DNA of 36,861 bases. Origin: WRKB01 sp031551145 (GTDB lineage Bacteria > Desulfobacterota > Desulfovibrionia > Desulfovibrionales > Desulfovibrionaceae). The notes under the pieces are model-generated. The model saw only the letters and a list, made by a program, of their open reading frames with translations. It was not told the DNA's origin and did not search any database. Shown piece by piece: positions 16,269-24,934 of the stretch. How positions within the stretch are numbered: position 1 is the first letter of the stretch; every line of letters begins with the position of its first letter. The DNA lies in contig JAVBNZ010000088.1 of assembly GCA_031551145.1 (NCBI GenBank), forward strand, positions 1-36,861. The letters run 5' to 3'. The position numbers and the translations under genes are program-made.

Positions 16269-17666
16269 TTATTCGCTCAACGCGGCAAGAAGAACCCGCG
16301 CGGCAGGCGCGCATTCCTTCTCGTTCAGCGTGCGGGGGTCAAGGCAGAAGTCATCGTCTTCAATGCGGCCTATGAGAGGAGGATCGGCGCGCAGCAGCCG
16401 GCGCTTGAGCTCCCCGGCCGAACAACCCGCCGGGCGCACGCGCACCAGAAAGGTGGGCAGTTCGCGTTCTGGAAAGGCCCCGCCGCCGGCGCGGGAACTG
16501 CCTTGGGAAACGGAAACGCGGGCCAGAGAACCGAGCAGCCGGCGCAGGCGCGCGGCCAGGGAGCGGGCGCGGCGGGCCAGGGTTTCCGGCGGGCAACAGA
16601 GCATGGCCGCAGTGGGAATATGGGTCTGGGCCAGCCTGGGATCAAGATAGAGGCGCAGGGTGGCCTCCAGAGCGGCAAGGGTGAGCTTGTCGCAGCGCAG
16701 GGCGCGCAGCAGCGGATCCGCGCGAAGCTGATCGATATAGCGGCGTTTGCCCACGATCAGTCCGGCCTGGGGGCCGCCCAGGGCCTTGTCGCCGGAAAAG
16801 CTGACCAGATCGGCTCCTTCCGCGACCACGGACTGCACCGTGGGCTCGCCCGGCAGGCCGAAGGGCGTGAAATCGATGAGGCTGCCGCTGCCCAGGTCCT
16901 CGATCAGCGGCAGGTTGTGCGCATGGGCGATGCCCGCCAGTTCCGGCAGGGGCACTTCCTTGACGAAACCGATGATGCGGTAGTTGGAGGAATGGACGCG
17001 CATGAGCGCCCTGGTGTTCTCGTTGATGGCCCGCAGATAGTCGTGGGCGTGGCAGCGGTTGGTGGTGCCCACTTCGCGCAAAATCGCGCCGCCGCGTTCC
17101 ATGACTTCGGGAATGCGGAAGCTGCCGCCTATTTCCACAAGCTGCCCGCGCGAAACAATGACCTCGCCGCCCCGGCACAGGGCGGAAAGCATGAGCAGCA
17201 CCGCAGCGGCGTTGTTGTTGACGGCCAGCCCGGCTTCCGCGCCGCTGACCCCGCACAGCAGTTTTTCCACCAGGCTGTTGCGGCTGCCGCGTTCCCCGCT
17301 TTCCAGGTCAAGTTCCAGGTTGGAGTAGGAGGAAGCGGCGCGCAGCGCGGCCTCCCGGGCGGCGTCGGCAAGCACGGAGCGTCCCATGTTCGTGTGGATG
17401 ACCACGCCCGTGGCGTTGAGCACGGGGCGCAGGCGCGGGCGCAGCCCCTCGCGCGCGAAGGCGCGCAGGGCCGGCAGGCAGGCGGGCAGGGGCAGCAGGG
17501 CGGAATCGGCCGTTCCTTCCCGGATGCGGGCGCGCTGCTCGTCCAGAAAGGCGTTGACCAGCCGGCGCACCAGCGGACGCGGGGCTTCGGGGCCGAAGGG
17601 CAGTTCCGGAGCCAGGGCCTCCAGGCAGGCGTCCACGGCGGGCAGCAGGCGGAGCAGTTTGTTCAT
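16269..17666 (-). CDS. selA: L-seryl-tRNA(Sec) selenium transferase SelA
   Basis: A 465-aa PLP enzyme that converts Ser-tRNA(Sec) to Sec-tRNA(Sec) using selenophosphate. Hallmarks: LNATGVVIHTNMGRSVL (about 83-99), AVNNNAAAVLL, REVGTTNRCHAHDY, IEDLGSGSLIDF and the PLP-lysine motif SFSGDKALGGPQAG. The length is normal. The ATG overlaps the folC stop (ATGA), so the two are co-translated. Its presence means this organism makes selenoproteins, for example selenocysteine formate dehydrogenases or hydrogenases; selB, selD and the tRNA are not in the window. Confidence 0.95.
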   Translation of the reverse strand: MNKLLRLLPAVDACLEALAPELPFGPEAPRPLVRRLVNAFLDEQRARIREGTADSALLPLPACLPALRAFAREGLRPRLRPVLNATGVVIHTNMGRSVLADAAREAALRAASSYSNLELDLESGERGSRNSLVEKLLCGVSGAEAGLAVNNNAAAVLLMLSALCRGGEVIVSRGQLVEIGGSFRIPEVMERGGAILREVGTTNRCHAHDYLRAINENTRALMRVHSSNYRIIGFVKEVPLPELAGIAHAHNLPLIEDLGSGSLIDFTPFGLPGEPTVQSVVAEGADLVSFSGDKALGGPQAGLIVGKRRYIDQLRADPLLRALRCDKLTLAALEATLRLYLDPRLAQTHIPTAAMLCCPPETLARRARSLAARLRRLLGSLARVSVSQGSSRAGGGAFPERELPTFLVRVRPAGCSAGELKRRLLRADPPLIGRIEDDDFCLDPRTLNEKECAPAARVLLAALSE

Positions 17667-18907
17667 TCCGTTATTCCCAGGTAGTCAGGGTAGAGCGCGA
17701 AAAAATCCCCCAGCAGATAGAGCGAGCCGCAGATGAGCACCGGCGTTTGCGGTGTTGTTTCCAGATCCGCGACTTTTTTCAGGGCATCCGAAAGGCTGGT
17801 CACGGGTTTCGCCGTCCGGCCCAGCCGCGCCGCTATCGCATTGGGCGCGGCCGCGCGCGCGTTGTTCGCCACAGGCGGGATGAAGAGCGGCGCGCCCATG
17901 GCCAGATCGAGCACCAGCGGAGCCAGGCTTTCCGGCTCCTTGTCCTCCAGACAGGAGAAGATCACGGCGGCCGGGCTGATGTCCATCCGCGGCAGGGCGT
18001 GGCGCAGGGCCAGAAAGGCGTGGGCGTTGTGCGCGCCGTCAAGCAGCAGGTGCGGGTGCGCGGCGCAGGCCGGAATCGCCTGAAGGCGGCCGGGCGCAAA
18101 GGCGCTTTCCAGGCCTTGGCGCACCGCGTTTTCGCGTACCGGCCAGTCGAACTGGCGGGCCATCTCCAGCCAGGCGGCCAGGGCCACCACGGCGTTCTCC
18201 TTCTGGTGCGGGCCTCGCAGGCGCATTTTGAGCCCTGACGGCAGCGCGCAGATTTCCGGGGCGCGCAGCAGGGGCACGTCCAGCCGACGCGCGGCCTTCA
18301 GCAGGCAGCTCAGCGCTTCCGGGTTCTGGTTCGCGGTGAGCGCCGGGGTGTTTTCGCGCAGGGCCGCCGCCTTGTCCCCGGCGATGGCGCGCAGGCTGTT
18401 GCCCAGCACGTCCGCGTGGTCGCGGCCTATGGGCGTGAAGCAGACCAAATGGGCGCGCAGGGCCGAGGTGGCGTCGAAACGGCCGCCCAGTCCGGCCTCG
18501 AACACCGCGAAAGCCACGCCCTCCTCGGCAAAGGCCAGGGCCGCCGCGAGGCAGACGAATTCAAAATAGGTCAGTTCCGGAGCGGCTTCCACAATGCGTC
18601 GGCCCAGTTCCACCCAGCGCTGTTCCGAAAGCATTCTGCCGTCGATCAGAATGCGTTCGCGCGGGCCGACCATATGCGGCGAGGTGAACAGCCCGGTCTT
18701 CAGGCCGTGGGCTTTGCCCAGCGAGGCCAGCAGGGTCGAGGTGGAGCCCTTGCCGTTGGTGCCGACGATATGCGCGACCGCATACGGCGGCGGGTCAAGC
18801 TGCAGGGCGCGCAATCCCCGCTCCATGCGTTCCAGGCGGAGATCCATGTGGAACATGCCGAGACGGGAAAGATGGGCCGAAAGTTCCTGGTAGTTCGTGA
18901 AACTCAT
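17663..18907 (-). CDS. folC: Folylpolyglutamate/dihydrofolate synthase FolC
   Basis: About 414 aa, Mur-ligase-like fold. It adds glutamate to folates (and to dihydropteroate). P-loop VGTNGKGSTSTLLASL near residue 47-62, LFTSPHMVGPRERI, VFEAGLGGRFDATSA, TPIGRDHADVLG and the ligase-domain LLLDGAHNAHA. The start was moved to ATG 18907 (MSFTNYQE), which has AGGA upstream, rather than TTG 18931. First gene of a three-gene minus-strand operon with selA and the aminopeptidase; divergent from polA. Confidence 0.93.
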   Translation of the reverse strand: MSFTNYQELSAHLSRLGMFHMDLRLERMERGLRALQLDPPPYAVAHIVGTNGKGSTSTLLASLGKAHGLKTGLFTSPHMVGPRERILIDGRMLSEQRWVELGRRIVEAAPELTYFEFVCLAAALAFAEEGVAFAVFEAGLGGRFDATSALRAHLVCFTPIGRDHADVLGNSLRAIAGDKAAALRENTPALTANQNPEALSCLLKAARRLDVPLLRAPEICALPSGLKMRLRGPHQKENAVVALAAWLEMARQFDWPVRENAVRQGLESAFAPGRLQAIPACAAHPHLLLDGAHNAHAFLALRHALPRMDISPAAVIFSCLEDKEPESLAPLVLDLAMGAPLFIPPVANNARAAAPNAIAARLGRTAKPVTSLSDALKKVADLETTPQTPVLICGSLYLLGDFFALYPDYLGITE

Positions 18908-19300
18908 GCTGTCGTCCTTAGAGCAGGTCAACAGTGAAAATGTTCATCTGCTCTGCCGTGATTTGCAGGCAAATCGCGGCTACGGTCTGTCGCGGGCGGG
19001 CTTTGCCCGCCGCAGGCGACAAATCTCAAAGTGGCTAGCTCCAATATGCAACCCTGAAGCCGGGAAATCTTTTTCACTATGCCGTTTTCCCCGCGCTCAG
19101 GCAAGCGTCTTCGCGGAAAGGCTTTTCAGACTCGGTAAAAAAAACGCGGTCCGGCGGAGCATCACGGCGAAGCGGCTTCCTCTCCCGTTTCGCCGGCCTT
19201 GCCCGGCGGGCGGCAAGGGGCTATGCTCGGCGCGGCCGGCGGAGAAGATGCCGGCAGGCGATAATTTCAAAGCAAAATGCTCTAAAAATCCGAAGGTGCC
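18908..19300. other. 393-bp divergent intergenic region folC/polA with a hairpin cluster
   Basis: Three consecutive stem-loops within 102 bp: an imperfect 14-bp stem AGAGCAG...CTGCTCT (18920-18954); GCCGTGATTTGC / GCAAATCGCGGC (18955-18980); and a nested hairpin with outer TGTCGC / GCGACA and inner GGCGGGC-TTT-GCCCGCC (18988-19021). Then comes degraded repeat R8 (19081-19176) and a GC-rich stretch with CGGCGGGC-type repeats up to 19260. Promoters for both genes must lie here, but none stands out. No protein-coding gene is supported. Confidence 0.6.
19081..19176 (-). repeat. Intergenic structured repeat, copy R8 (diverged, partial)
   Basis: Read on minus it has the left module CCGTGATGCTCCGCCGGAC, a T8 run and a right end ...GGAAAACGGC that can pair with GCCGCTTCG. 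The apical hairpin and right module are not recognisable, so it is a remnant. Confidence 0.5.
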
Positions 19301-21904
19301 ATGTCGCTCAAAGAACGCCTTTCCCTGCCCCAGGCCCCGGTTTTTCTTATGGACGGCACGGCCTTCATCTACCGGGCCTTTTACGCCAACCGGGAAATGC
19401 GGCGCTCGGACGGTTTTCCCACCAACGCCCTTTACGTTACCGCGCGCCTGCTGCTGCGCCTGCTGCGCGAGGAGGCGCCCGCGCACTTTCTCATGCTGCT
19501 GGACGGCAGGGGACCGCACTTCCGGCACGAGATCTTTCCCCTTTACAAGGCCAACCGGGACGCGACGCCGGAAGATCTCACGCGTCAGTTCGAGCCCATA
19601 CGCCGTTTTGTCGGGGCGCTCGGCCTGCCCCTGGAAATATCGCAGGGCTGCGAGGCGGACGACTGCATCGCTTCTCTGGCGGCCCGTTTCTCGGCGCAGC
19701 GGTCCGTGGTCATCGTGGGGGCCGACAAGGATCTCAGGCAGTGCCTCAAGCCCAACGTCTTCCTTTGGGATCCGGCCTTGAAGGAGGAAAAGCTCGTCTC
19801 CCTCAAAAGCTTTGAGGAGGAAAGCGGCCTTACGCCCGCCCAATGGCCCGACATGCAGGCCCTGCTCGGCGACAGTTCCGACAACATCCCCGGCATTCCC
19901 GGCGTGGGACCCAAGACGGCGGCGAAGATTCTGAAGGATTTTCCCAGTCTGGAGGCCATCCGAGACAATTTCGATTCCCTTGACCCCAAACTGCAGGAGA
20001 AATTCCGCCCCCATCTCGAGGCCATGTTCGTCTACCGCGAACTCACCACCCTGCGTCTGGACGTCTGCCCGGAACTTGTTCTGGACAAGCTGGTTCCGCA
20101 GCCGCCCAGAGCGCAGGAACTGCTCGACCTGTGCGCGGAATACGAAATGCCCTCCCTGCGGCGTGAACTGGAGCAGTTTGTGCGCGCCTATGCCCGCACC
20201 GGATCGGATACGGTTGCCGGAAAAGAACAGGCGAGCCTGTTCGCCTCCGCGCCCGTGCACCCGACCGCGCGGGAGATTGCCCGTGCGGATTTGCTGCCCT
20301 TCAACGCCGGCCTGGAGGCGGCACTGGTTTTCCGGAACCGGGAGGAAGGACTTTTGCTGGCCGTAGACGGCGAAGAATATCGTTATTCCGGCTCGTTCGA
20401 GGAACTGATCGTCTGGCTGGAGACGGCCCGGCGCATCGTGCTGCCCGATCTCAAGCAGGCCCTCAAGATGTCGATCGCCTGGCGCGACCTTGCTTCCCGC
20501 TGCTTTGATCTCTCCCTGGCAGCCTACCTTTTGAGCCCGGAGGAGCGCGACTACAGCGCGCCGCGCCTGCTCACCCAATGGCCGGCGCGGTTGGAGCTCG
20601 AACCCCGTTCCCCGGCCCTCACGGCCCTGGATCTGGGGCGGGCCCTGGAGCGCCGCCTGAAGCAGGAGGGGTTGGACCGCCTGTATTTCGACCTGGAACT
20701 GCCGCTCGTCCCGGTGCTCGAAAACATGGAACGGCGCGGCGTGGCCGTGAATCCCGCCGCCTTTGCCGCCTTTCTCGAAGAAGTGCGGGCCGAGCTGGAA
20801 CGCCTGACCGCCGTCGTATACAGGGCCGCCGGCGGGCCGTTCAACATCCGCTCGGCCCAGCAGCTCGGGGAACTGCTTTTCGGCGTGCTCAAGCTCGCGC
20901 CTTCCGGCAAGACCAGGGGCGGGCAGCTTTCCACGGCCCAGGAGACCCTGGAAAAGTTGAGCGGCCTGCATCCCGTGGTGGACGCGGTGCTGGAGTTCCG
21001 CAAAATGGAAAAGCTGCGCTCCACCTATCTGGAGCCCCTGCCCCGCCTGATCGACAACCAAAGCCGCATCCATACCAACTTCAACCAGACGGCCACGGCC
21101 ACGGGCCGGCTCTCCTCCAGCAATCCCAACCTCCAGAACATCCCCGTGCGCGGTCCTCTGGGCCGGCGCATGCGGGCCTGCTTCACCGCCGGGCCGGGCA
21201 AGGCCCTGATTTCGGCCGACTATTCCCAGGTGGAACTGCGGGTGTTGGCCCACATGTCGCAGGATCCCGCCCTGCTGGAGGCTTTTCGCGAAGGCGCGGA
21301 CATCCACGCCCGCACCGCCTCGCTGCTTTTTGACGTGCCGCCGGACAAGGTGGAGCCGGATCAGCGCCGCAGCGCCAAAACCGTCAACTTCGGCCTGCTC
21401 TACGGCATGGGGCCGCAGAAGCTGGCGCAGGATCTCAAGATCTCCTCCGCGCAGGCCAAGGCGTTCATAGAGCGTTATTTCAGCCGGCTCGGCCGGGTGA
21501 AGGAGTTTTACGAAGGCATCAGGGCCGAGGCGGAAGCAAAGGGATGTGTGACCACGCTTACCGGCCGCAGGCGGCTGTTGCCCGACATCCGCTCCCAGAA
21601 CCGGCAGCTTGCCGAAACCGCACGCCGCCAGGCCGTGAACACCGTTATCCAGGGCAGCGCGGCGGACGTGATCAAACTGGCCATGCTCGCCGTGGACGCG
21701 GACCCGGAACTGGCCCGCCTGGAGGCGCGCCTGGTGCTTCAGGTGCATGACGAACTTCTGCTGGAAGCGCCGAAGGGCGCGGCCGAAGCGGCCGGCGCGC
21801 GCGCGGCCGGGCTGATGAGCTCGGTGCGGCCCGGCGGGGTGGAATTTTGCGTGCCGCTCTCAGTGGATTGGGGATGGGGGGAAGACTGGGCTCAGGCGCA
21901 CTGA
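19301..21904 (+). CDS. polA: DNA polymerase I (3'-5' exonuclease site degenerate)
   Basis: An 867-aa PolA. Residues ~1-290: 5' nuclease (FLMDGTAFIYRAFYA, EADDCIASLAARF, VGADKDLRQCL, GDSSDNIPGIPGVGPKTA). Residues ~300-460: the 3'-5' exonuclease fold, but the DxE metal motif and the later catalytic Asp residues are missing and the region is short, so proofreading is probably lost. Residues ~470-867: polymerase with all motifs intact (TGRLSSSNPNLQNIPVR, SADYSQVELRVLAHMS, RRSAKTVNFGLLYGM, LQVHDELLLEAP). It acts in repair and Okazaki-fragment processing. ATG at 19301 with AAGGTG upstream. The stop lies inside the left arm of repeat R3. Confidence 0.95.
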   Translation: MSLKERLSLPQAPVFLMDGTAFIYRAFYANREMRRSDGFPTNALYVTARLLLRLLREEAPAHFLMLLDGRGPHFRHEIFPLYKANRDATPEDLTRQFEPIRRFVGALGLPLEISQGCEADDCIASLAARFSAQRSVVIVGADKDLRQCLKPNVFLWDPALKEEKLVSLKSFEEESGLTPAQWPDMQALLGDSSDNIPGIPGVGPKTAAKILKDFPSLEAIRDNFDSLDPKLQEKFRPHLEAMFVYRELTTLRLDVCPELVLDKLVPQPPRAQELLDLCAEYEMPSLRRELEQFVRAYARTGSDTVAGKEQASLFASAPVHPTAREIARADLLPFNAGLEAALVFRNREEGLLLAVDGEEYRYSGSFEELIVWLETARRIVLPDLKQALKMSIAWRDLASRCFDLSLAAYLLSPEERDYSAPRLLTQWPARLELEPRSPALTALDLGRALERRLKQEGLDRLYFDLELPLVPVLENMERRGVAVNPAAFAAFLEEVRAELERLTAVVYRAAGGPFNIRSAQQLGELLFGVLKLAPSGKTRGGQLSTAQETLEKLSGLHPVVDAVLEFRKMEKLRSTYLEPLPRLIDNQSRIHTNFNQTATATGRLSSSNPNLQNIPVRGPLGRRMRACFTAGPGKALISADYSQVELRVLAHMSQDPALLEAFREGADIHARTASLLFDVPPDKVEPDQRRSAKTVNFGLLYGMGPQKLAQDLKISSAQAKAFIERYFSRLGRVKEFYEGIRAEAEAKGCVTTLTGRRRLLPDIRSQNRQLAETARRQAVNTVIQGSAADVIKLAMLAVDADPELARLEARLVLQVHDELLLEAPKGAAEAAGARAAGLMSSVRPGGVEFCVPLSVDWGWGEDWAQAH

Positions 21905-22029
21905 CGGGGTGTCTTTTCGCGTGATGCGGCGTCAGGCGGCGCTTTTTGCTCCGGTCGAGTACCGTAAGAGTACACTCGCTCCGCAAAAAGCTTGCCTTCC
22001 TTGCCTGACACGAAAATACACCCCGTCAG
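21901..22029 (+). repeat. Intergenic structured repeat, copy R3 (full, 129 bp)
   Basis: Outer arms CTGACGGGGTGTCTTTTCG (21901-21919) and its near-perfect complement (22011-22029, 18 of 19). Inner stem GCTTTTTGC / GCAAAAAGC. The apical part contains GTAC-N7-GTAC. The left arm includes the polA stop codon TGA. The best preserved example of the apical type found in R2. Confidence 0.85.
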
Positions 22030-22105
22030 GATCGTCCTTATCGCCCGCCGGAAGGCTTTCGACATACGGGTGGATTTTTGTGAGTCCGCGCGGCTGTGCC
22101 GGGCG

Positions 22106-22711
22106 TCATCTCCAGCAGCTTTCATCCGGGCCTTTGAACCACCAGTCGTTGTGGTCGGTTTCGCGTATCACTCCGGCCAGTTCCCGGCCCTGATCGGTGC
22201 GCAGGCGCTGTTCCACGGCATCCATCCAGGCGGCCGCGCCGGCGTTGCCCAGATCAAGTTCCCGTTTGAGGTTGAGAAAGAGATCGATTCGGTCGGCATC
22301 GTGGGCGAGGCGGGCCTCCGGGCTCGCGTTTTCCGCCATCTCGTCATGAAAAGCCAGAACCTCATCTCCCAGGCCGGTGCCGAAGCAGGCGTCCTCCAGC
22401 GCCCGGCGTTCCTGCGCGCTGTTGTAGATGCGGTTGACGTAGTTGAAATCGCCGGTGCGCGCCTCGGGCAGATCGTGAAAGAGGCAGAGCAGCGCGGCGC
22501 GCGGCGCGTCCGCCCCGGCCATGCGCGCCAGAACCCAGCCGATGATCGCCGTGCGGAAAGAGTGTTCGGCCACGTTTTCCCGGCCGGAGCCGAGGAATTG
22601 ATAGCCCGTGCGGGGCGTGAAGCGCAGCATGCCGGCTTCGTTGAAAAAATCGACGATGCGCTCCAGGCGGCCGCGTTGCCGAATGTTTTGCGTGGCGTCG
22701 CAGGCAGGCAT
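22106..22711 (-). CDS. HD-domain phosphohydrolase (YfbR/HDDC2-like)
   Basis: A 201-aa protein with an intact HD metal site: His50 in NVAEHSFRTAI, His79-Asp80 in CLFHDLPEA, and Asp138/Asp140 in AHDADRIDLFLN. The spacing and the motif LFHDLPEARTGDFNYV match the YfbR/HDDC2 group, which removes phosphate from 5'-deoxynucleoside monophosphates; substrate inferred from family. ATG at 22711 with AAGGAG upstream. It converges on polA with R3 and about 75 bp between them. Confidence 0.88.
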   Translation of the reverse strand: MPACDATQNIRQRGRLERIVDFFNEAGMLRFTPRTGYQFLGSGRENVAEHSFRTAIIGWVLARMAGADAPRAALLCLFHDLPEARTGDFNYVNRIYNSAQERRALEDACFGTGLGDEVLAFHDEMAENASPEARLAHDADRIDLFLNLKRELDLGNAGAAAWMDAVEQRLRTDQGRELAGVIRETDHNDWWFKGPDESCWR

Positions 22712-22920
22712 GGGGGCTCCTTCATAATGGGGAAAAAGCTTCCGCTGTGCGGGATTTTTCGGAAAAAGCTCCGAGCCGGTTCACGCTACGAGAATTTTTG
22801 TTCTCCGGCAAGGAAATGATCCGGCGCGCCATGTGCGGTTTGCCCGGAAAAATACTATGTTCATATGAAGCATGATGTGATATAGACTGTACTCTCCATT
22901 CTCAAATCAAGGAGTCGATC

Positions 22921-23499
22921 ATGTCAAGTCTCATCATTATTTCGCATTCAGGCTACGGCCACACGCAAAAACAGGCCGACGCCGTTCTCGAGGGCGCGAA
23001 AGGCGTGCCCGGCGTCACGGTGAAAGCTGTCGGCATTGATACAGACGGCAACATTCCGGAATCCGCCTGGGATGATCTGGCCGCGGCCAAAGGGATCATT
23101 TTCGGCGCGCCCACGTATATGGGCGGACCGAGCTGGCAGTTCAAGAAATTCGCGGATGCGTCCTCCAAACCCTGGACGGACGGGAGCTGGCAGGACAAAA
23201 TCGCCGCCGGATTCACCAATTCCGGCTCCATCAACGGCGATAAGCACTCCACCATCGCCTATCTGATGACCCTGGCCATGCAGCACGGCATGCTCTGGGT
23301 GGGCACCGGCATGAAGCCCGCCAATGTGCTCGCCTCCCGGCGCAACGACGTCAACTGGCTGGGCGCGTTCTCCGGCCTGATGGCGCAGTCTCCGGTGGAC
23401 GGGAGCCCGGAACAGGGGCCTCTGCCCGGAGACCTGGAGACCGCCCGGCTTTTCGGCAGGCGCGTGGCCGAGCTTGTGAGTCGCCTGAATATTGCGTGA
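22921..23499 (+). CDS. Flavodoxin-fold NAD(P)H-quinone-oxidoreductase-like protein
   Basis: A 192-aa flavodoxin-like protein. The FMN phosphate loop is ISHSGYGHTQKQAD (about 7-20), and FGAPTYMGGPSWQFKKFAD (about 60-78) is the second FMN loop typical of WrbA/flavodoxin-family reductases; GFTNSGSINGDKHSTI (about 99-114) is the third. It probably binds FMN and reduces quinones or similar acceptors, or serves redox stress defence. The ATG follows AAGGAG by seven bases. The upstream 200 bp is AT-rich with a TTCATATGAA palindrome (22860-22869). Monocistronic; a terminator follows. Confidence 0.85.
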   Translation: MSSLIIISHSGYGHTQKQADAVLEGAKGVPGVTVKAVGIDTDGNIPESAWDDLAAAKGIIFGAPTYMGGPSWQFKKFADASSKPWTDGSWQDKIAAGFTNSGSINGDKHSTIAYLMTLAMQHGMLWVGTGMKPANVLASRRNDVNWLGAFSGLMAQSPVDGSPEQGPLPGDLETARLFGRRVAELVSRLNIA

Positions 23500-23541
23500 A
23501 ATACGCGGCACGCGTACCAACCGCCGGCGTAAAATGCGACA

Positions 23542-23572
23542 ACCGGGACGGCCCTCTCTGGGCCGCCCCGGT
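23542..23572. terminator. Bidirectional terminator, flavodoxin gene / flagellin 1
   Basis: A 13-bp stem ACCGGGACGGCCC / GGGCCGCCCCGGT with one mismatch and a TCTCT loop, flanked by AAAATGCG and CGTTTTATTTT, so it can act on both convergent genes. Confidence 0.85.
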
Positions 23573-23598
23573 CATGCGTTTTATTTTGTGCGCGCTTC

Positions 23599-24492
23599 TT
23601 AGCCGATGAGGTTCAGAGCCATTCTCGGCAGGGAGTTGGCCTGTGCCAACATGGACACGGCCGCCTGCGTCAGAATCTGGTTACGCACAAAGTTGGTCAT
23701 TTCCGTGGCCACGTCCACGTCCGAAATCCGCGATTCGGCCGCCTGGAGGTTTTCCGACTGGATGGTCAGGTTGGAGATGGTGTTTTCCAGACGGTTCTGC
23801 AGGGCGCCGAGAGCGGCGCGGATTTTGTCCTTGGAGATGATGGCGGTGTTGATGGCGTCCAGCGCCGCCTGAGCAGCGGACTGGGTGGAGATGGAGTACC
23901 CGGCGTCCTGAACGGACTGATTGCCCAGGCCGAGCGAGGAAGCCGTGGCGGAACCGATCTCGATGTAATAGTAGTCTTCCGCCGAGTTGTTGTTCGGGCC
24001 GAAGTGGATCTTCAGCTTGCCGGTGGAGTTGAGGTTGGTGGAACTGCCGCCCACATGGTTGCCGGACAGGCTGCCGTCGATCAGCTTGACGTTGTTGAAT
24101 TCCGTGGCATTGGCGATTCGGGTGATTTCCGAAGCCATGGCCTGGTATTCCGACTCGATCATGAGGCGCTGGGTCGAGTCGTAGGTGCCGGTGGCGGCCT
24201 GTTCCGCAAGTTCCTTCATGCGGACGAGCTTTTCGTCGATGATGCCGAGCGCTCCGTCCGCAGTCTGGATCAGGGAGATGGCGTCGTTTGCGTTGCGCAC
24301 GCCCTGGTTCAAAGCCGCGATGTCGGCGCGCATAAGTTCGCGGATGGCCAGACCGGCCGCGTCGTCGGCCGCGGAGTTGATGCGCAGGCCGGACGACAGG
24401 CGCTGCGTGGACGTCTGCAGCGCGCTGTAATGGCTGTTGAGGTTGTTGGCAACTGTAAGAGCCGGAATATTGTGGTTGATTACCATTGACAT
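23599..24492 (-). CDS. Flagellin 1
   Basis: A 297-aa flagellin made of the conserved D0/D1 ends with almost no variable central domain: QRLSSGLRINSAADDAAGLAI (residues ~29-49), NQGVRNANDAISLIQTADGAL, and the C-terminal SRISDVDVATEMTNFVRNQILTQAA...MALNLIG. No signal peptide; exported by the flagellar type III system. Start set at ATG 24492 because GGAGG lies six bases upstream and the protein then begins in the family manner (MSMVINHN). A second flagellin 0.5 kb upstream is nearly identical over most of its length. Its leader carries a sigma-54 promoter and a Shine-Dalgarno hairpin. Confidence 0.95.
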   Translation of the reverse strand: MSMVINHNIPALTVANNLNSHYSALQTSTQRLSSGLRINSAADDAAGLAIRELMRADIAALNQGVRNANDAISLIQTADGALGIIDEKLVRMKELAEQAATGTYDSTQRLMIESEYQAMASEITRIANATEFNNVKLIDGSLSGNHVGGSSTNLNSTGKLKIHFGPNNNSAEDYYYIEIGSATASSLGLGNQSVQDAGYSISTQSAAQAALDAINTAIISKDKIRAALGALQNRLENTISNLTIQSENLQAAESRISDVDVATEMTNFVRNQILTQAAVSMLAQANSLPRMALNLIG

Positions 24493-24493
24493 G

Positions 24494-24511
24494 ACATTCC
24501 TCCTTGAATGT
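24494..24511 (-). promoter_or_regulatory. Shine-Dalgarno hairpin in the flagellin 1 leader (CsrA-type site)
   Basis: On the minus strand ACATTC-AAGGAG-GAATGT forms a perfect 6-bp stem whose six-base loop is the Shine-Dalgarno AAGGAG. GGA in a hexaloop is the preferred CsrA target. Flagellin 2 has the same structure with a G-T pair. Confidence 0.65.
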
Positions 24512-24747
24512 ATCTGCCTGCCGGGCGATGCACCATGCGGCCGCTTCCCTGCGGCCATACCGCCCTGAGCCGTCGGCGCCCGAAGGGGCGCATTGTGTAC
24601 TGCCGCGCACAATCGCGCTGTATTGCCTCAGCCGGAAAAAATCAGGTCCTGAACATGTCCCTCCTGTTGCCGGTTGATGATATGGGTCCATGCCAGGACC
24701 ACTGCGGCGGCAAATACTGCCGCCAAAGCCGGTTTGCCGAACAAGAA

Positions 24748-24762
24748 GCAAAACTCGTGCCG
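24748..24762 (-). promoter_or_regulatory. Sigma-54 promoter of flagellin 1
   Basis: Minus strand CGGCACGAGTTTTGC: GG at 24761-24760 and GC at 24749-24748, ten bases apart, matching the consensus TGGCACG-N4-TTGC at all positions but the first. The predicted start near 24736 gives a leader of about 240 nt. Confidence 0.7.
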
Positions 24763-24853
24763 GGTATAACTCTAGAAAAACAATAGATATTTTTCCCGCC
24801 CAAAACCTGTCGGCGCTGAAAGTTCAAGCAAAAAGCCTGCCGCGCGACGGAAC

Positions 24854-24876
24854 AAAAAAAGCCGCCCTGCGGCGGC
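24854..24876 (-). terminator. Second terminator downstream of flagellin 2
   Basis: Minus strand GCCGCC-GCAG-GGCGGC followed by seven T: a textbook intrinsic terminator. It lies about 60 bp past the first one, in front of the flagellin 1 promoter, and so would insulate flagellin 1 from read-through. Confidence 0.85.
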
Positions 24877-24883
24877 AACAAAT

Positions 24884-24924
24884 GGAGCAAAATCAGGTCT
24901 GACGAAGTATCACGGCAAAATGCG
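24884..24924 (-). repeat. Intergenic structured repeat, copy R6 (left half only)
   Basis: Read on minus: ATTTTG, CCGTGATACTTCGTCAG, then TTTTGCTCC, matching the left arm, left module and left inner stem of full copies. The apical and right parts are absent. It lies between two terminators. Confidence 0.65.
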
Positions 24925-24934
24925 TCACTACCAA

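Noticed and set aside
21901..22029. Repeat copies as CRISPR or as plain intrinsic terminators
   Set aside because: The copies are dispersed singly over the window with no spacer array. Their stems are not followed by T-runs as in ordinary terminators and the conserved loop modules exceed what a terminator needs.
22850..22890. Sigma-70 promoter before the flavodoxin-like gene
   Set aside because: TATAGA/GATATA boxes exist, but no -35 at a proper distance matches better than 3 of 6, so no promoter is called.
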